NCBI RefSeq assembly: GCF_003597125.1
Contig: NZ_QYYA01000001.1
Span: 806,001 to 870,000, forward strand
DNA from: Alcanivorax profundi
GTDB lineage: Bacteria > Pseudomonadota > Gammaproteobacteria > Pseudomonadales > Alcanivoracaceae
Direction: 5' to 3'
DNA: 64,000 nucleotides
Part shown: piece by piece, positions 1 to 7,755 of the stretch
Layout of the letters: each line of letters opens with the position of its first letter
Numbering within the stretch: the stretch's first letter is position 1
Program-made: the position numbers and the translations under genes
The notes under the pieces: model-generated
The model's input: the letters and a program-made list of their open reading frames with translations, nothing else
What the model was told of the DNA's origin: nothing
Database searches by the model: none

Positions 1-1
1 T

Positions 2-214
2 AATCACCTCGGTTACCGCGGCCGAACCGGTATTTATGAGCTGGTGCTGATTGACGAGAACATGCGCCAGCTTATCCATGACCAGGCAGGCGAACTGGAA
101 CTCACACGCCATGCCCGCAGTCTCACCCCCAGTATCCGCGAGGATGGCTGGCGGAAAGTACTGGCCGGGCAGACCAGCGTTGAAGAGGTACTCCGGGTCA
201 CCCGGGAAGACTAA
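2..214 (+). CDS. gspE: Type II secretion ATPase GspE, C-terminal end (partial)
   Basis: This is the last 70 codons of an open frame that enters from the left edge and stops at 212-214. The translated tail contains GRTGIYEL and ends EEVLRVTRED, which is the usual C-terminal end of GspE/PulE secretion ATPases. In the family, GspE is a cytoplasmic hexameric ATPase that docks on GspL and GspF and powers pseudopilus assembly. The Walker motifs and the tetracysteine zinc region lie outside the window. It ends 11 bases before gspF and is clearly the upstream member of the same operon. The identification rests on this short tail plus the perfect operon context. Confidence 0.9.
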   Translation, partial: NHLGYRGRTGIYELVLIDENMRQLIHDQAGELELTRHARSLTPSIREDGWRKVLAGQTSVEEVLRVTRED

Positions 215-225
215 CGGGGCGGCAG

Positions 226-1446
226 ATGCCTGCATTTGAATTTCGATCCCTGGATCACAGGGGCAAAATCAGAAAAGGAACCCTTGAGGCCGACAGTGCC
301 CGCCAGGTGCGTCAGCAGCTGCGTGACAAGGGTTGGGTTCCTATTGAAGTCGACGAAGCCCAGGACTCGGCTCCCAAAGCCGGGCTTGGCCGTTTTTCTT
401 CCTCTGGCAAACTCAGTGGCGCAGAGCAGGCGCTGGTGACTCGCCAGTTGGCAACCCTGCTGAAATCCGGTCTGCCGGTGGAGCAGGCCCTGTCTGCGGT
501 GGCCAAACAGGCCGCCAACGATCGCATCGAACGCATCATGTTGGCTGTGCGGGCCAAGGTTCGCGAAGGCTTTAGTCTGGCCCGCAGTTTCGAATCCTTT
601 CCCCGTGCTTTCCCCGAAATGTACCGGGCGACAGTGGCCGCGGGGGAGCAGAGCGGGCACCTGGAGCAAGTGCTGGAGCAACTTGCCGACTACCTGGAAA
701 CCCGCCACGACACGGGACGGTCGGTAGCCCAGGCGATGATTTACCCGGCCTTCATCATGGTGTTTGCCAGCATCGTGATCATGCTGATGATGACCTTCGT
801 TGTGCCCAAGCTGGTCGCGGTCTTTGAAGGCCGTGATCAAGCGCTCCCCATGCTGACGATCATTGTCATGACGCTTAGTGATTTCGCTCGCAGCTGGGGC
901 TGGATGCTGGTGTTGTTGATCGTTGTGGGTGTGTTCGTCTTTAGCCGAGCCATGCGAGAGCCGGGTTTCCGGTTGCGTGTGCACCGCAAGCTCGCCAGTA
1001 TGCCCATGGTTGGCACCATGCTGCGAGCGGCAGACAGTGCCAGATTGGCCAGCACCCTCGGCATCCTCGGGCGCTCAGGCGTCCCTCTGGTTGACGCCTT
1101 GTTTATTGCGGCCCAGGTGGTAGGCAATCTCGCCATTCGGGATGCGGTGAAACATGCAGCGGTCAAGGTTCGCGAGGGGGGGAACCTGAGCCGGGCACTG
1201 GATGCCAGTGGCTATTTCCCGCCCATGCTGGTGCAGATGATTGCCAGTGGCGAGGCCAGTGGTGAGCTGGATCACATGCTGACCCGTGCCGCGGATTACC
1301 AGGAACGTGAGCTTACCAGTACGGTGAACACGATGGTGGGCTTGCTCGGTCCGATCATGCTGCTGGTGATGGCTTCCGTCGTGGTCCTCATCGTGCTGTC
1401 GGTGATGCTACCGATCATGCAAATGAACAATCTCATAGCCGGATAA
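226..1446 (+). CDS. gspF: Type II secretion inner-membrane platform protein GspF
   Basis: The 406-residue protein has the family's usual length and architecture: two related cytoplasmic T2SSF domains (about 70-190 and 270-390), each followed by hydrophobic segments near 170-195, 220-242 and 375-400. It starts MPAFEFRS, a typical GspF opening. GspF is the polytopic platform protein of the type II secretion system, contacting GspE and GspL and thought to couple ATP hydrolysis to pseudopilin extrusion. It is followed 11 bases later by gspG. The ATG is preceded by a G-rich ribosome-binding stretch (ggggcggcag). Confidence 0.95.
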   Translation: MPAFEFRSLDHRGKIRKGTLEADSARQVRQQLRDKGWVPIEVDEAQDSAPKAGLGRFSSSGKLSGAEQALVTRQLATLLKSGLPVEQALSAVAKQAANDRIERIMLAVRAKVREGFSLARSFESFPRAFPEMYRATVAAGEQSGHLEQVLEQLADYLETRHDTGRSVAQAMIYPAFIMVFASIVIMLMMTFVVPKLVAVFEGRDQALPMLTIIVMTLSDFARSWGWMLVLLIVVGVFVFSRAMREPGFRLRVHRKLASMPMVGTMLRAADSARLASTLGILGRSGVPLVDALFIAAQVVGNLAIRDAVKHAAVKVREGGNLSRALDASGYFPPMLVQMIASGEASGELDHMLTRAADYQERELTSTVNTMVGLLGPIMLLVMASVVVLIVLSVMLPIMQMNNLIAG

Positions 1447-1457
1447 GGTGACAAGGA

Positions 1458-1892
1458 ATGAAATTACGTGGATTCAAGGCACCCCAGGCGGGTTTTACCC
1501 TGCTGGAGATCATGGTAGTCGTTGCCATTATCGGTTTGCTGGCAGCGGTGATTGTGCCGAATGTGATCGGTCAGGGTGAGGCTGCCAAAGTGGATCTGAC
1601 AAAAGCCAATATGGGCAAGATCGTCCAGCAGCTCGATCTTTACAAGTTCAACAATGGCAGCTACCCGACCAGCGAAGAGGGTCTCAATGCGCTGGTGGAA
1701 CGCCCGGCCTCAGCCCGGAAATGGCCTGATGGCGGTTACCTGCCCAAGGTCCCCGAAGATGCCTGGAACAACCCCTATGAGTACATCAGCCCCGGGGTAG
1801 AAGGTCCGTTTGATCTGTTGTCGCTGGGTGCGGATGGTGCAGAGGGCGGTGAAGGCTCGGATGCCGACATCAACTGGCGCGACGTTCAGTAA
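1458..1892 (+). CDS. gspG: Major pseudopilin GspG
   Basis: A 144-residue type II pseudopilin. The short basic leader ends at a prepilin peptidase site, Gly before FTLLEIMVVVAIIGLL, with the invariant Glu at position +5 and a hydrophobic helix of about 20 residues. The C-terminal half carries the GspG signature region (NNGSYPTSEEGL, DAWNNPYEY, DLLSLGADG) that forms the calcium-binding loop in characterised homologues. It is the main subunit of the periplasmic pseudopilus, processed by a PilD-type peptidase that is not in this window. An ATG with AAGGA 6-10 bases upstream supports the start. Confidence 0.96.
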   Translation: MKLRGFKAPQAGFTLLEIMVVVAIIGLLAAVIVPNVIGQGEAAKVDLTKANMGKIVQQLDLYKFNNGSYPTSEEGLNALVERPASARKWPDGGYLPKVPEDAWNNPYEYISPGVEGPFDLLSLGADGAEGGEGSDADINWRDVQ

Positions 1893-1893
1893 G

Positions 1894-2580
1894 ATGCCTT
1901 TGGCAGTGAGACAGGCCGGTTTTACCCTGCTGGAGATTCTGGTGGTGGTGATGCTTGTTGGCCTGTTGACTGCCGTGATTGCGACGCAGGGCAATTGGAC
2001 CAGTAACGACAGCTATCTCGACCAGGAAAGTGCCCGGCTACAGGACACCATTGCGCTGCTGAATGAACGCAGCCTGTTCTCCGGGCAGCTGATGGCGTTA
2101 CGACTCAAAGGAACAGGGTGGGAGCCGCTGGTCTACGACCGGCTCGAAGCGAGATTCCTGCCTGTGGACGATACCTCGCTTGCGCCTCGCAGTTTGCCGC
2201 CGTCGCTGGAGATGGAATGGCAGCTCGATACCCTTGAAGACGATCAGGTTTCCCTGAAACAGGTGGCCCGCTCTCTGGTGGAAGAAGAGCGCATGATGGA
2301 TACCTCCACACTTGCCGACGAAGATGAAGAGAGGGAAGAGGATCGCGGAGCGGAGCAAAGCGTAGAACAGGGTGACGACGAAGACGATTTTCCTCAGGTC
2401 TTTTTCTTTCCCAGTGGCGAGGTAACCCCTGTAACCCTGTCAGTACGGGTGATTGAGGACCTTGATCAGGAGCAGCGGCTGCAGGTCACGGCACTGGGTC
2501 GACTGCTGGATCCGGATGCGCCCCCGAGGGATGAAGAAGACCGTCCTCGCTATCGTGACAGGGAGGAGGACGAAGAATGA
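1894..2580 (+). CDS. gspH: Minor pseudopilin GspH with acidic insertion
   Basis: The start was set at 1894, one base after the gspG stop, because this gives a normal leader (MPLAVRQAG) before the prepilin peptidase site and FTLLEILVVVMLVGLL. A longer reading from 1810 would overlap gspG and add a non-leader sequence. The mature domain is longer than usual (228 residues in all). It contains a highly acidic stretch near residues 140-175 and a second acidic/basic tail (DEEDRPRYRDREEDEE). In the family GspH is a minor pseudopilin associated with the tip complex of GspI, J and K. Its stop overlaps the gspI start by four bases. Confidence 0.88.
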   Translation: MPLAVRQAGFTLLEILVVVMLVGLLTAVIATQGNWTSNDSYLDQESARLQDTIALLNERSLFSGQLMALRLKGTGWEPLVYDRLEARFLPVDDTSLAPRSLPPSLEMEWQLDTLEDDQVSLKQVARSLVEEERMMDTSTLADEDEEREEDRGAEQSVEQGDDEDDFPQVFFFPSGEVTPVTLSVRVIEDLDQEQRLQVTALGRLLDPDAPPRDEEDRPRYRDREEDEE

Positions 2581-2978
2581 TTCACCTCAACGCCTTGTCC
2601 GGGCACCGCCAGCAGGGCTTTACCCTGATTGAAGTGCTGATTGCCGTTTCGATATTGGCCCTGGTCATGGTCACGCTGGGGCAAACCCTTGGGGCGTCTG
2701 CCCGGGCCTATACCAACATCAACGAAACCCACCTGGGGTATCTGGTTGCCTCCGACAAGTTGGTGGAAATGCAGGTTTACCAGCAGTGGCCGTCTACCGG
2801 CGAATCTGACAGCGAAGTCACCCGTAATGGTAAAGATTGGTGGATTCTGACCAAGGTGTCAGAAGGGCCGTACCCCGATACCCGACGGGTGGACATCGAG
2901 GTGGGGCCGATGGAAGGCGGCGACAAGGCCGGTATGGCCTACCATCTGGCCAGTCTGATCGGTAAGCCTGCCTCATGA
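2577..2978 (+). CDS. gspI: Minor pseudopilin GspI
   Basis: A 133-residue pseudopilin with leader MIHLNALSGHRQQG, the prepilin peptidase site, then FTLIEVLIAVSILALVMVTL. GspI nucleates the pseudopilus tip with GspJ and GspK in the family. The mature domain contains the typical DKLVEMQV region (compare KLVE/NKLAE in homologues). The start ATG overlaps the gspH stop (ATGA), and the stop overlaps the gspJ start in the same way, which points to translational coupling. Confidence 0.93.
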   Translation: MIHLNALSGHRQQGFTLIEVLIAVSILALVMVTLGQTLGASARAYTNINETHLGYLVASDKLVEMQVYQQWPSTGESDSEVTRNGKDWWILTKVSEGPYPDTRRVDIEVGPMEGGDKAGMAYHLASLIGKPAS

Positions 2979-3616
2979 AGCCGTTGCAGGCACGTATAGC
3001 ACGAGGGTTCACGCTGCTGGAAATGGTGATCACCATCGCCATTTTTGCCTTTATCTATGTGTGGGCGGCGTCGTTCCTTGGCAGTGCCCTGCAGGGGCGT
3101 GATCAACTCACCGCAAGTGCCGACATCATGGAACGCAACCAGCGGGCCATGACCTTCCTGACCCTGGATTTTGAACAGCTGGTCAGCCGTCCGGTACGCG
3201 ATCCCTATGGCGATCCGCAACCGGCCATTATGGGGCGAGACAATTACGTGGAATTTACCCGCCTTGGGTGGTCGAACCCCTTTGGTTTGCGTAAGCGCAG
3301 TGAGATGCAGCGGGTAATGTATTCATTGGAGGAGGGCACGTTGTATCGCCGTTACTGGCCGGTACTCGACGCCAATGTTGCCACCGAGCTGCAGGAAGAT
3401 GTGCTGCTCGAAAATGTGGAAACTTTTACCGTACGCTACCTGGATCTGACCCCACAGGGAGAATGGCAGTGGCTTGAACTGTGGCCCGATGTGGCCATGC
3501 TCAGTCAGCCTGTCTGGCAACAGCGGTTGCCCAAGAGCATTGAAGTCGAAATCGAACTGGAAGACGGTGACATCATTCACCGCTTTTACCGCACAGTGGT
3601 GAATCCATGGATTTGA
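2975..3616 (+). CDS. gspJ: Minor pseudopilin GspJ
   Basis: A 213-residue pseudopilin with leader MKPLQARIARG before FTLLEMVITIAIFAFIYVW, the invariant Glu +5 and the N-terminal helix. The body shows family features such as the RNQRAMTFLTLDFEQLVSRPVR-like region, and its length matches GspJ. It forms the tip complex with GspI and GspK. The gene overlaps gspI by 4 bases and gspK by 10 bases. Confidence 0.93.
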   Translation: MKPLQARIARGFTLLEMVITIAIFAFIYVWAASFLGSALQGRDQLTASADIMERNQRAMTFLTLDFEQLVSRPVRDPYGDPQPAIMGRDNYVEFTRLGWSNPFGLRKRSEMQRVMYSLEEGTLYRRYWPVLDANVATELQEDVLLENVETFTVRYLDLTPQGEWQWLELWPDVAMLSQPVWQQRLPKSIEVEIELEDGDIIHRFYRTVVNPWI

Positions 3617-4644
3617 AGCGGGGGCAGCGGGGCATGGCACTCATTATCGTGCTGATGCTGTTCGCCATTATCTCGACCCTGATGCTTGAGGTGCTGTTTC
3701 GCCAGGACCGGTTTCTGACCCGTGCCGATAACCTGATGCAATGGGATAAACGCTATCAGTACGCCATGGCAGCGGAAGTCGTGGCCCAACAAGGGCTGAT
3801 TGATGATCTTCAGGATGACCAGAACAACAACGCACTGGTAGACGACTGCGTAGAAGAGCAATGGGCGGTGCAGCTGCCCCCCACGCCGTATGACGATGCC
3901 ATGCTCAGTGCCAGTGTCCAGGATCTCCAGGGGCGTTTTAATCTTAACTGGCTGGTTACCGCTCAGAATCAGGGGTTTGAGCGTAATCCCGAGGGGATTC
4001 GACAGCTTGCCCGCTTGATTAACCAGAGTTTTCCTCAGGAAGCCAATGGTTCTCGCCTGGCCTCGGAGATGGCGGATTGGCTTGACAGTAACAATATTGT
4101 TGATGATCCCGAAGGGGCCGAAGATGCAGAATACCGGCTCAGTCGCACCCCGAACATGCCAGCTGCCCATGAGTCAGAACTGCGCGCCTTGCTGGGTTTC
4201 GAGGTAATCCATCAGCCAAGGGATGCCATGGTCTGGGGGCTGTTGACCGCCTTGCCTGTGGGGACCACCCTTAACGTGAACACCGCGTCGCCACAGGTGC
4301 TGGATGCCGTGCTGGGTGACCTGGCGGGACAAGCGGCAGTCGAGGCCGTGCTGGAAGCCCGTAAGGATGAACCTGTTAGTGACATAGGCACATTGATGGC
4401 GCTGCCCGCCTTTAATGACATTGCTGCTGACGTGAAGCAGCATATCAGTAGTCGTCTGGGGGTCAGCAGTGAGTATTTTCAGGTGATGGTGGATGTGGAA
4501 ATTGATGATCAGTTAAGTCGCCTGGTCACCCGTCTGCGACGTCGCAGTGGCCAAGGGGAGACTACGGATGTGTTCAGTCGGCAGGTCAGTCCATTGCTCA
4601 CAGCACTCGAACCGGCCTGCAATCCCTTTTACAATGCGGATTGA
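3607..4644 (+). CDS. gspK: Minor pseudopilin GspK
   Basis: The 345-residue protein begins MDLKRGQRG and then MALIIVLMLFAIISTLML. It therefore has a prepilin peptidase Gly but no Glu at +5, which is characteristic of GspK. The large alpha domain follows (PYDDAMLSASVQDLQGRFNLN, then DWLDSNN, then a helix-hairpin-helix-like NVNTASPQVLDAVLG region). In the family GspK caps the pseudopilus and is the largest minor pseudopilin. The start overlaps gspJ by 10 bases. A 101-base gap to gspL contains no evident terminator, so the operon probably continues. Confidence 0.93.
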   Translation: MDLKRGQRGMALIIVLMLFAIISTLMLEVLFRQDRFLTRADNLMQWDKRYQYAMAAEVVAQQGLIDDLQDDQNNNALVDDCVEEQWAVQLPPTPYDDAMLSASVQDLQGRFNLNWLVTAQNQGFERNPEGIRQLARLINQSFPQEANGSRLASEMADWLDSNNIVDDPEGAEDAEYRLSRTPNMPAAHESELRALLGFEVIHQPRDAMVWGLLTALPVGTTLNVNTASPQVLDAVLGDLAGQAAVEAVLEARKDEPVSDIGTLMALPAFNDIAADVKQHISSRLGVSSEYFQVMVDVEIDDQLSRLVTRLRRRSGQGETTDVFSRQVSPLLTALEPACNPFYNAD

Positions 4645-4745
4645 TGACAAAGACCCGATTGATCAATACCTATGAGTGGGGCTTTGCGGCATGAGTCGCC
4701 GTTACACAAGTACCAGACAGCACAATAACGACAAGGATTGACTGC

Positions 4746-5888
4746 GTGAGCCAGACAGCATTGATTTATCTCCACGGAGTTCCCGGTAGCGAGCCGCTAC
4801 CAGAGCGCACCGTGCTGTTCCAGTCTGCGCCCGGGGAGCCAGTCGAGGGGCTGGGGCTTGAGCAAGCCTTTGCCCGCACGGATGGTGCGGTGCTGCATCT
4901 GGTGTTGGGTGCCGCTTTTGCCAACCTCACTCACGTTTCCATTAGCCGTAAGCAGGCACGCCATTTGCAGCGTGTGCTGCCATTCCTGTTGGAAGAGCAG
5001 CTGCTCGATGCCCCGGACAACTTGTGGTTCGCCTCTCGCAAGGGTGATCAGGATGAGTACCTTGTTACGGTAACCGATCGGTTGCTGGTCGAAGAGCTGG
5101 TATCTCTCGCCCGGGACGCTGGGGCGGATCTGGTATCCCTGCAGGTGGATGTGGAACGGCTTGGGGCATTGCTGCCTGCTGTTTTTGAGTTTGATGATGG
5201 CCAAGCCTTGCTGGCCGCGAACCGTGAAAATGCCTTGCAGGTAGCTGACGATCAGCGTGAAGCCATGCAATCGCTGTTCGGGGAGCAATTACAGGATGCC
5301 ACCGTGCTGGCAGGCAATGCGGCGTTATTCGACCAGTTACGTGACCATCGTGGACAGGAATTGCTCACCGGAGCGCTGGCTCCCCGTAAGGCATCTAGGG
5401 CACCGGGGTTCCTGACGCCTTGGAAACCCTTGGCTTACCTGGCGGCAGCGATCTTTATCCTGACGGTGGCGGGGCTTCGGGTTCAACAATGGCGTTATCA
5501 GAGCGCAGCGGATGCGGCGTTGGTGCAGGCCAAGCAGCGCTATGAGCAACTGTTTCCCGGCGACAAGGCGTCATCGGCTCTCAATCGGCAGTTTCAGGGT
5601 CGTCTGAACCGGCTCGCAGCCGGTGGCTCTGCCGAAGGGGGCCAGGACTTTTTCCCATTGCTGGTGCCGGTAGCCCGGGTGCTCAAACAGATCAAGGTCG
5701 AACCCAAGCGTCTTCAGTATGACCAGCGTCAGAACACCTTGCTACTGGATGTGGGTGCCAAGGACTACAGCCAACTGGAAAGTCTTCAGAATGCGATCAA
5801 TGAGCAGGGCGCAAAAGCGTCCATCGCCAATTACCGCAATGGTGCTAAAGGTGTGAATGCACGAATTATGGTGGAGCAACCGGGATGA
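4746..5888 (+). CDS. gspL: Type II secretion assembly protein GspL
   Basis: A 380-residue protein starting at a GTG (4746), with AAGGA about 8 bases upstream. Residues 1-225 form the cytoplasmic actin-like fold that binds GspE in the family. A single membrane helix lies at about 229-247 (PLAYLAAAIFILTVAGLRV). The rest is a periplasmic ferredoxin-like domain. GspL links the cytoplasmic ATPase to GspM and the pseudopilus. The stop overlaps the start of gspM (ATGA), the usual L-M coupling. Confidence 0.92.
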   Translation: MSQTALIYLHGVPGSEPLPERTVLFQSAPGEPVEGLGLEQAFARTDGAVLHLVLGAAFANLTHVSISRKQARHLQRVLPFLLEEQLLDAPDNLWFASRKGDQDEYLVTVTDRLLVEELVSLARDAGADLVSLQVDVERLGALLPAVFEFDDGQALLAANRENALQVADDQREAMQSLFGEQLQDATVLAGNAALFDQLRDHRGQELLTGALAPRKASRAPGFLTPWKPLAYLAAAIFILTVAGLRVQQWRYQSAADAALVQAKQRYEQLFPGDKASSALNRQFQGRLNRLAAGGSAEGGQDFFPLLVPVARVLKQIKVEPKRLQYDQRQNTLLLDVGAKDYSQLESLQNAINEQGAKASIANYRNGAKGVNARIMVEQPG

Positions 5889-6397
5889 GCAGCGCAGATT
5901 GGAAGGATCAGCTTCGCCAGCGCTGGAAACCGATTGTCCATTGGTACCAGAGTCGTGAGCCCAGAGAACAAAAGGTGTTGCAGGTCCTTGGGGTAGTATG
6001 GGTGCTGGTGATGTTGTATTGGCTCGTCTGGGCACCGGCTGTGAATGGTCGTAATGCTGCTCGAAGCCAATACGTCACTAACATGCAAACCCATAACTGG
6101 ATTACCGCAAATGCTTCCGCTGTGCGGGCCGCTGCAACGGGAGGCAGTCGTCAGCGTCTTCCGGCAAACTGGGTGAGCGAAGTGAGCCGCAGCGCCAATG
6201 ATTATGGTCTTACTTTGAAAGGCTTTTCCCCGGATGGAACCCGTGCTGTAAGGATTCAGCTTGAAGAACAACCCGCTGGCCAGACCATTCTCTGGCTGCA
6301 ATCACTACAAGAAAAGGGTGTTCAATTGAGCAATCTTGAAATGACCCCGGGAAATTCTTCCGGTACCGCCACGGTCAGGGCGACGTTGCAGCAATAA
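5885..6397 (+). CDS. gspM: Type II secretion protein GspM
   Basis: A 170-residue bitopic protein: a short cytoplasmic N-terminus, one helix at about 34-52 (LGVVWVLVMLYWLVWAP), then a periplasmic ferredoxin-like domain ending in ATVRATLQQ. Length, topology and position after gspL fit GspM, which stabilises GspL. It overlaps gspL by 4 bases. The next reading frame starts one base after its stop, so GspM is not the last product of the operon. Confidence 0.9.
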   Translation: MSSADWKDQLRQRWKPIVHWYQSREPREQKVLQVLGVVWVLVMLYWLVWAPAVNGRNAARSQYVTNMQTHNWITANASAVRAAATGGSRQRLPANWVSEVSRSANDYGLTLKGFSPDGTRAVRIQLEEQPAGQTILWLQSLQEKGVQLSNLEMTPGNSSGTATVRATLQQ

Positions 6398-6398
6398 C

Positions 6399-7667
6399 AT
6401 GAAGCTGCGCTCTCTCGCTGCGGTCTTGCTAATGGCAAGTGCCGTCCCTGTTCAGGGTGAATGTTTGTTTGATCCACTGGACCAAGGTCGGGTGGTGAAA
6501 CTCTCTGCCTCTCAACTTCCCGCTGCATCAGGTATCCCACTGGAAGAACTCTCTGTAATGCGGGTCGAACAGGGTGGATTTGTCCCTGTTGCTTTTCAGA
6601 TTGATGAAATGGCTGCCAAGGGCATGGTCTGGTTCGAACAGTCGGGTTTCGACCTTCAGGGTCAGGCGGGACTGTTTGATGCCAGCGACGAATTAATGAT
6701 GATGCTGACAGATGCCGGGCCTGCTTCTGTGCCATCTGTTTCCCTGCCTGAGGGCGAGCTTCTGGCAGACTTGCAGGTAGCCCAGGACTGCCATTTTTAC
6801 CTGATCAGGAATAATCCAGAGCGCAGTGAAAACTTTTATGTCTCCCATGACATCGAAGCCGGCCGCACCCGAACCGCGTTGTATCGCCTTGATGCGGAAC
6901 CTGACAACGAGCTGAATTGGCGCTACCTGAGTTATCAGGGTTATCAGGGGGATGGATCGATTATCGATACCCTGAAGATGCGAATGAGTGCGGGAGTGCT
7001 GTCGCGATTTACCCGTATGACACTGGATAATTACAATCTTCGTCCACGTCTTGTGGGGAGCACAACCGGCCCGATTCGCTCTGTCATGCATCTAAGGACA
7101 AAGGTGGTGCTTGCGGGCATCCCTGTCATGACACTGCAGGTACAGGCTATGCGTTACGCAGCGCATTACGAAGCTCATACCTATGCGAAGATACCCGATC
7201 TCTATCGCGCAACGCTCAAGGATCCAGAGGTTTCTGTCACGGTTGACGGTAACAACCAGCTGGGTGCACACGTATACACCGCAGCCTTTCATGATAAACC
7301 GATCGTGGTCGACGGCCAGGTAAATGAACCGGAATTCGTGAATCAGCCTCTGACCATGGAAGAAAACTGGATACTCTTTGACAGCGGCAAGCAGTTCGCG
7401 CTGCTGACTGAACTTACCGTGCCTGCAGAATTGATGCAGACCCCTCTTGCACTTATTTATCAGGATGATGCGAACCTGCGGGTTGAGCCGGAGCAGTTTA
7501 CGGGCCAGTTACCCAACCTTGGCTATCTGCTGAAGGGCTGGCCAGAGCCAGAAGAATTGCGCTTCACTGTCAGCCTTTATTTTGACAGTGGTATGCACGG
7601 TTTTGAGGCTGCCGACTATGCCCGGCAACGCTCAGCCACCGAAGACGTCAAGGTCTCTGTCCCTTAA
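6399..7667 (+). CDS. Unrecognised secreted protein coupled to gspM
   Basis: I do not recognise this 422-residue protein. It has a clear signal peptide (MKLRSLAAVLLMASAVPVQG) and cleavage would leave a soluble periplasmic or exported protein of about 45 kDa. The mature part starts ECLFDPLDQGRVV and has a segment FQIDEMAAKGMVWF followed by DASDELMMMLTDAG, reminiscent of beta-rich families that carry an FQID...DELVFM..D.G pattern. Only two cysteines are visible in the mature part. It is not GspN, which is a shorter inner-membrane-anchored protein. The start lies one base after gspM, so it is almost certainly co-translated with the secretion operon. It may be an accessory factor or a substrate of the system. 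Confidence 0.75.
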   Translation: MKLRSLAAVLLMASAVPVQGECLFDPLDQGRVVKLSASQLPAASGIPLEELSVMRVEQGGFVPVAFQIDEMAAKGMVWFEQSGFDLQGQAGLFDASDELMMMLTDAGPASVPSVSLPEGELLADLQVAQDCHFYLIRNNPERSENFYVSHDIEAGRTRTALYRLDAEPDNELNWRYLSYQGYQGDGSIIDTLKMRMSAGVLSRFTRMTLDNYNLRPRLVGSTTGPIRSVMHLRTKVVLAGIPVMTLQVQAMRYAAHYEAHTYAKIPDLYRATLKDPEVSVTVDGNNQLGAHVYTAAFHDKPIVVDGQVNEPEFVNQPLTMEENWILFDSGKQFALLTELTVPAELMQTPLALIYQDDANLRVEPEQFTGQLPNLGYLLKGWPEPEELRFTVSLYFDSGMHGFEAADYARQRSATEDVKVSVP

Positions 7668-7712
7668 TCGGGAATGCCTGGTTGTTCCCCCCCTGACAAA
7701 GTCATCCACTAT

Positions 7713-7742
7713 GATGTCCCGAGCTCGTTAACCCGGGACATC
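7713..7742. other. Hairpin between convergent genes
   Basis: Perfect 9-bp arms GATGTCCCG/CGGGACATC enclose a 12-base loop, between the end of the type II secretion operon and the end of the hydrolase gene on the other strand. There is no run of T on either side, so it is not a standard intrinsic terminator. It may still help end transcription from both sides. Confidence 0.4.
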
Positions 7743-7755
7743 GCCGGATCACAAC

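Noticed and set aside
211-984. Long minus-strand frame inside gspF (257 codons)
   Set aside because: It is His/Gln-rich shadow coding opposite a well-recognised gene; long antisense frames are common at this G+C.
6399-7667. GspN
   Set aside because: It is far longer than GspN, has a cleavable signal peptide and lacks the N-terminal membrane anchor of that protein.
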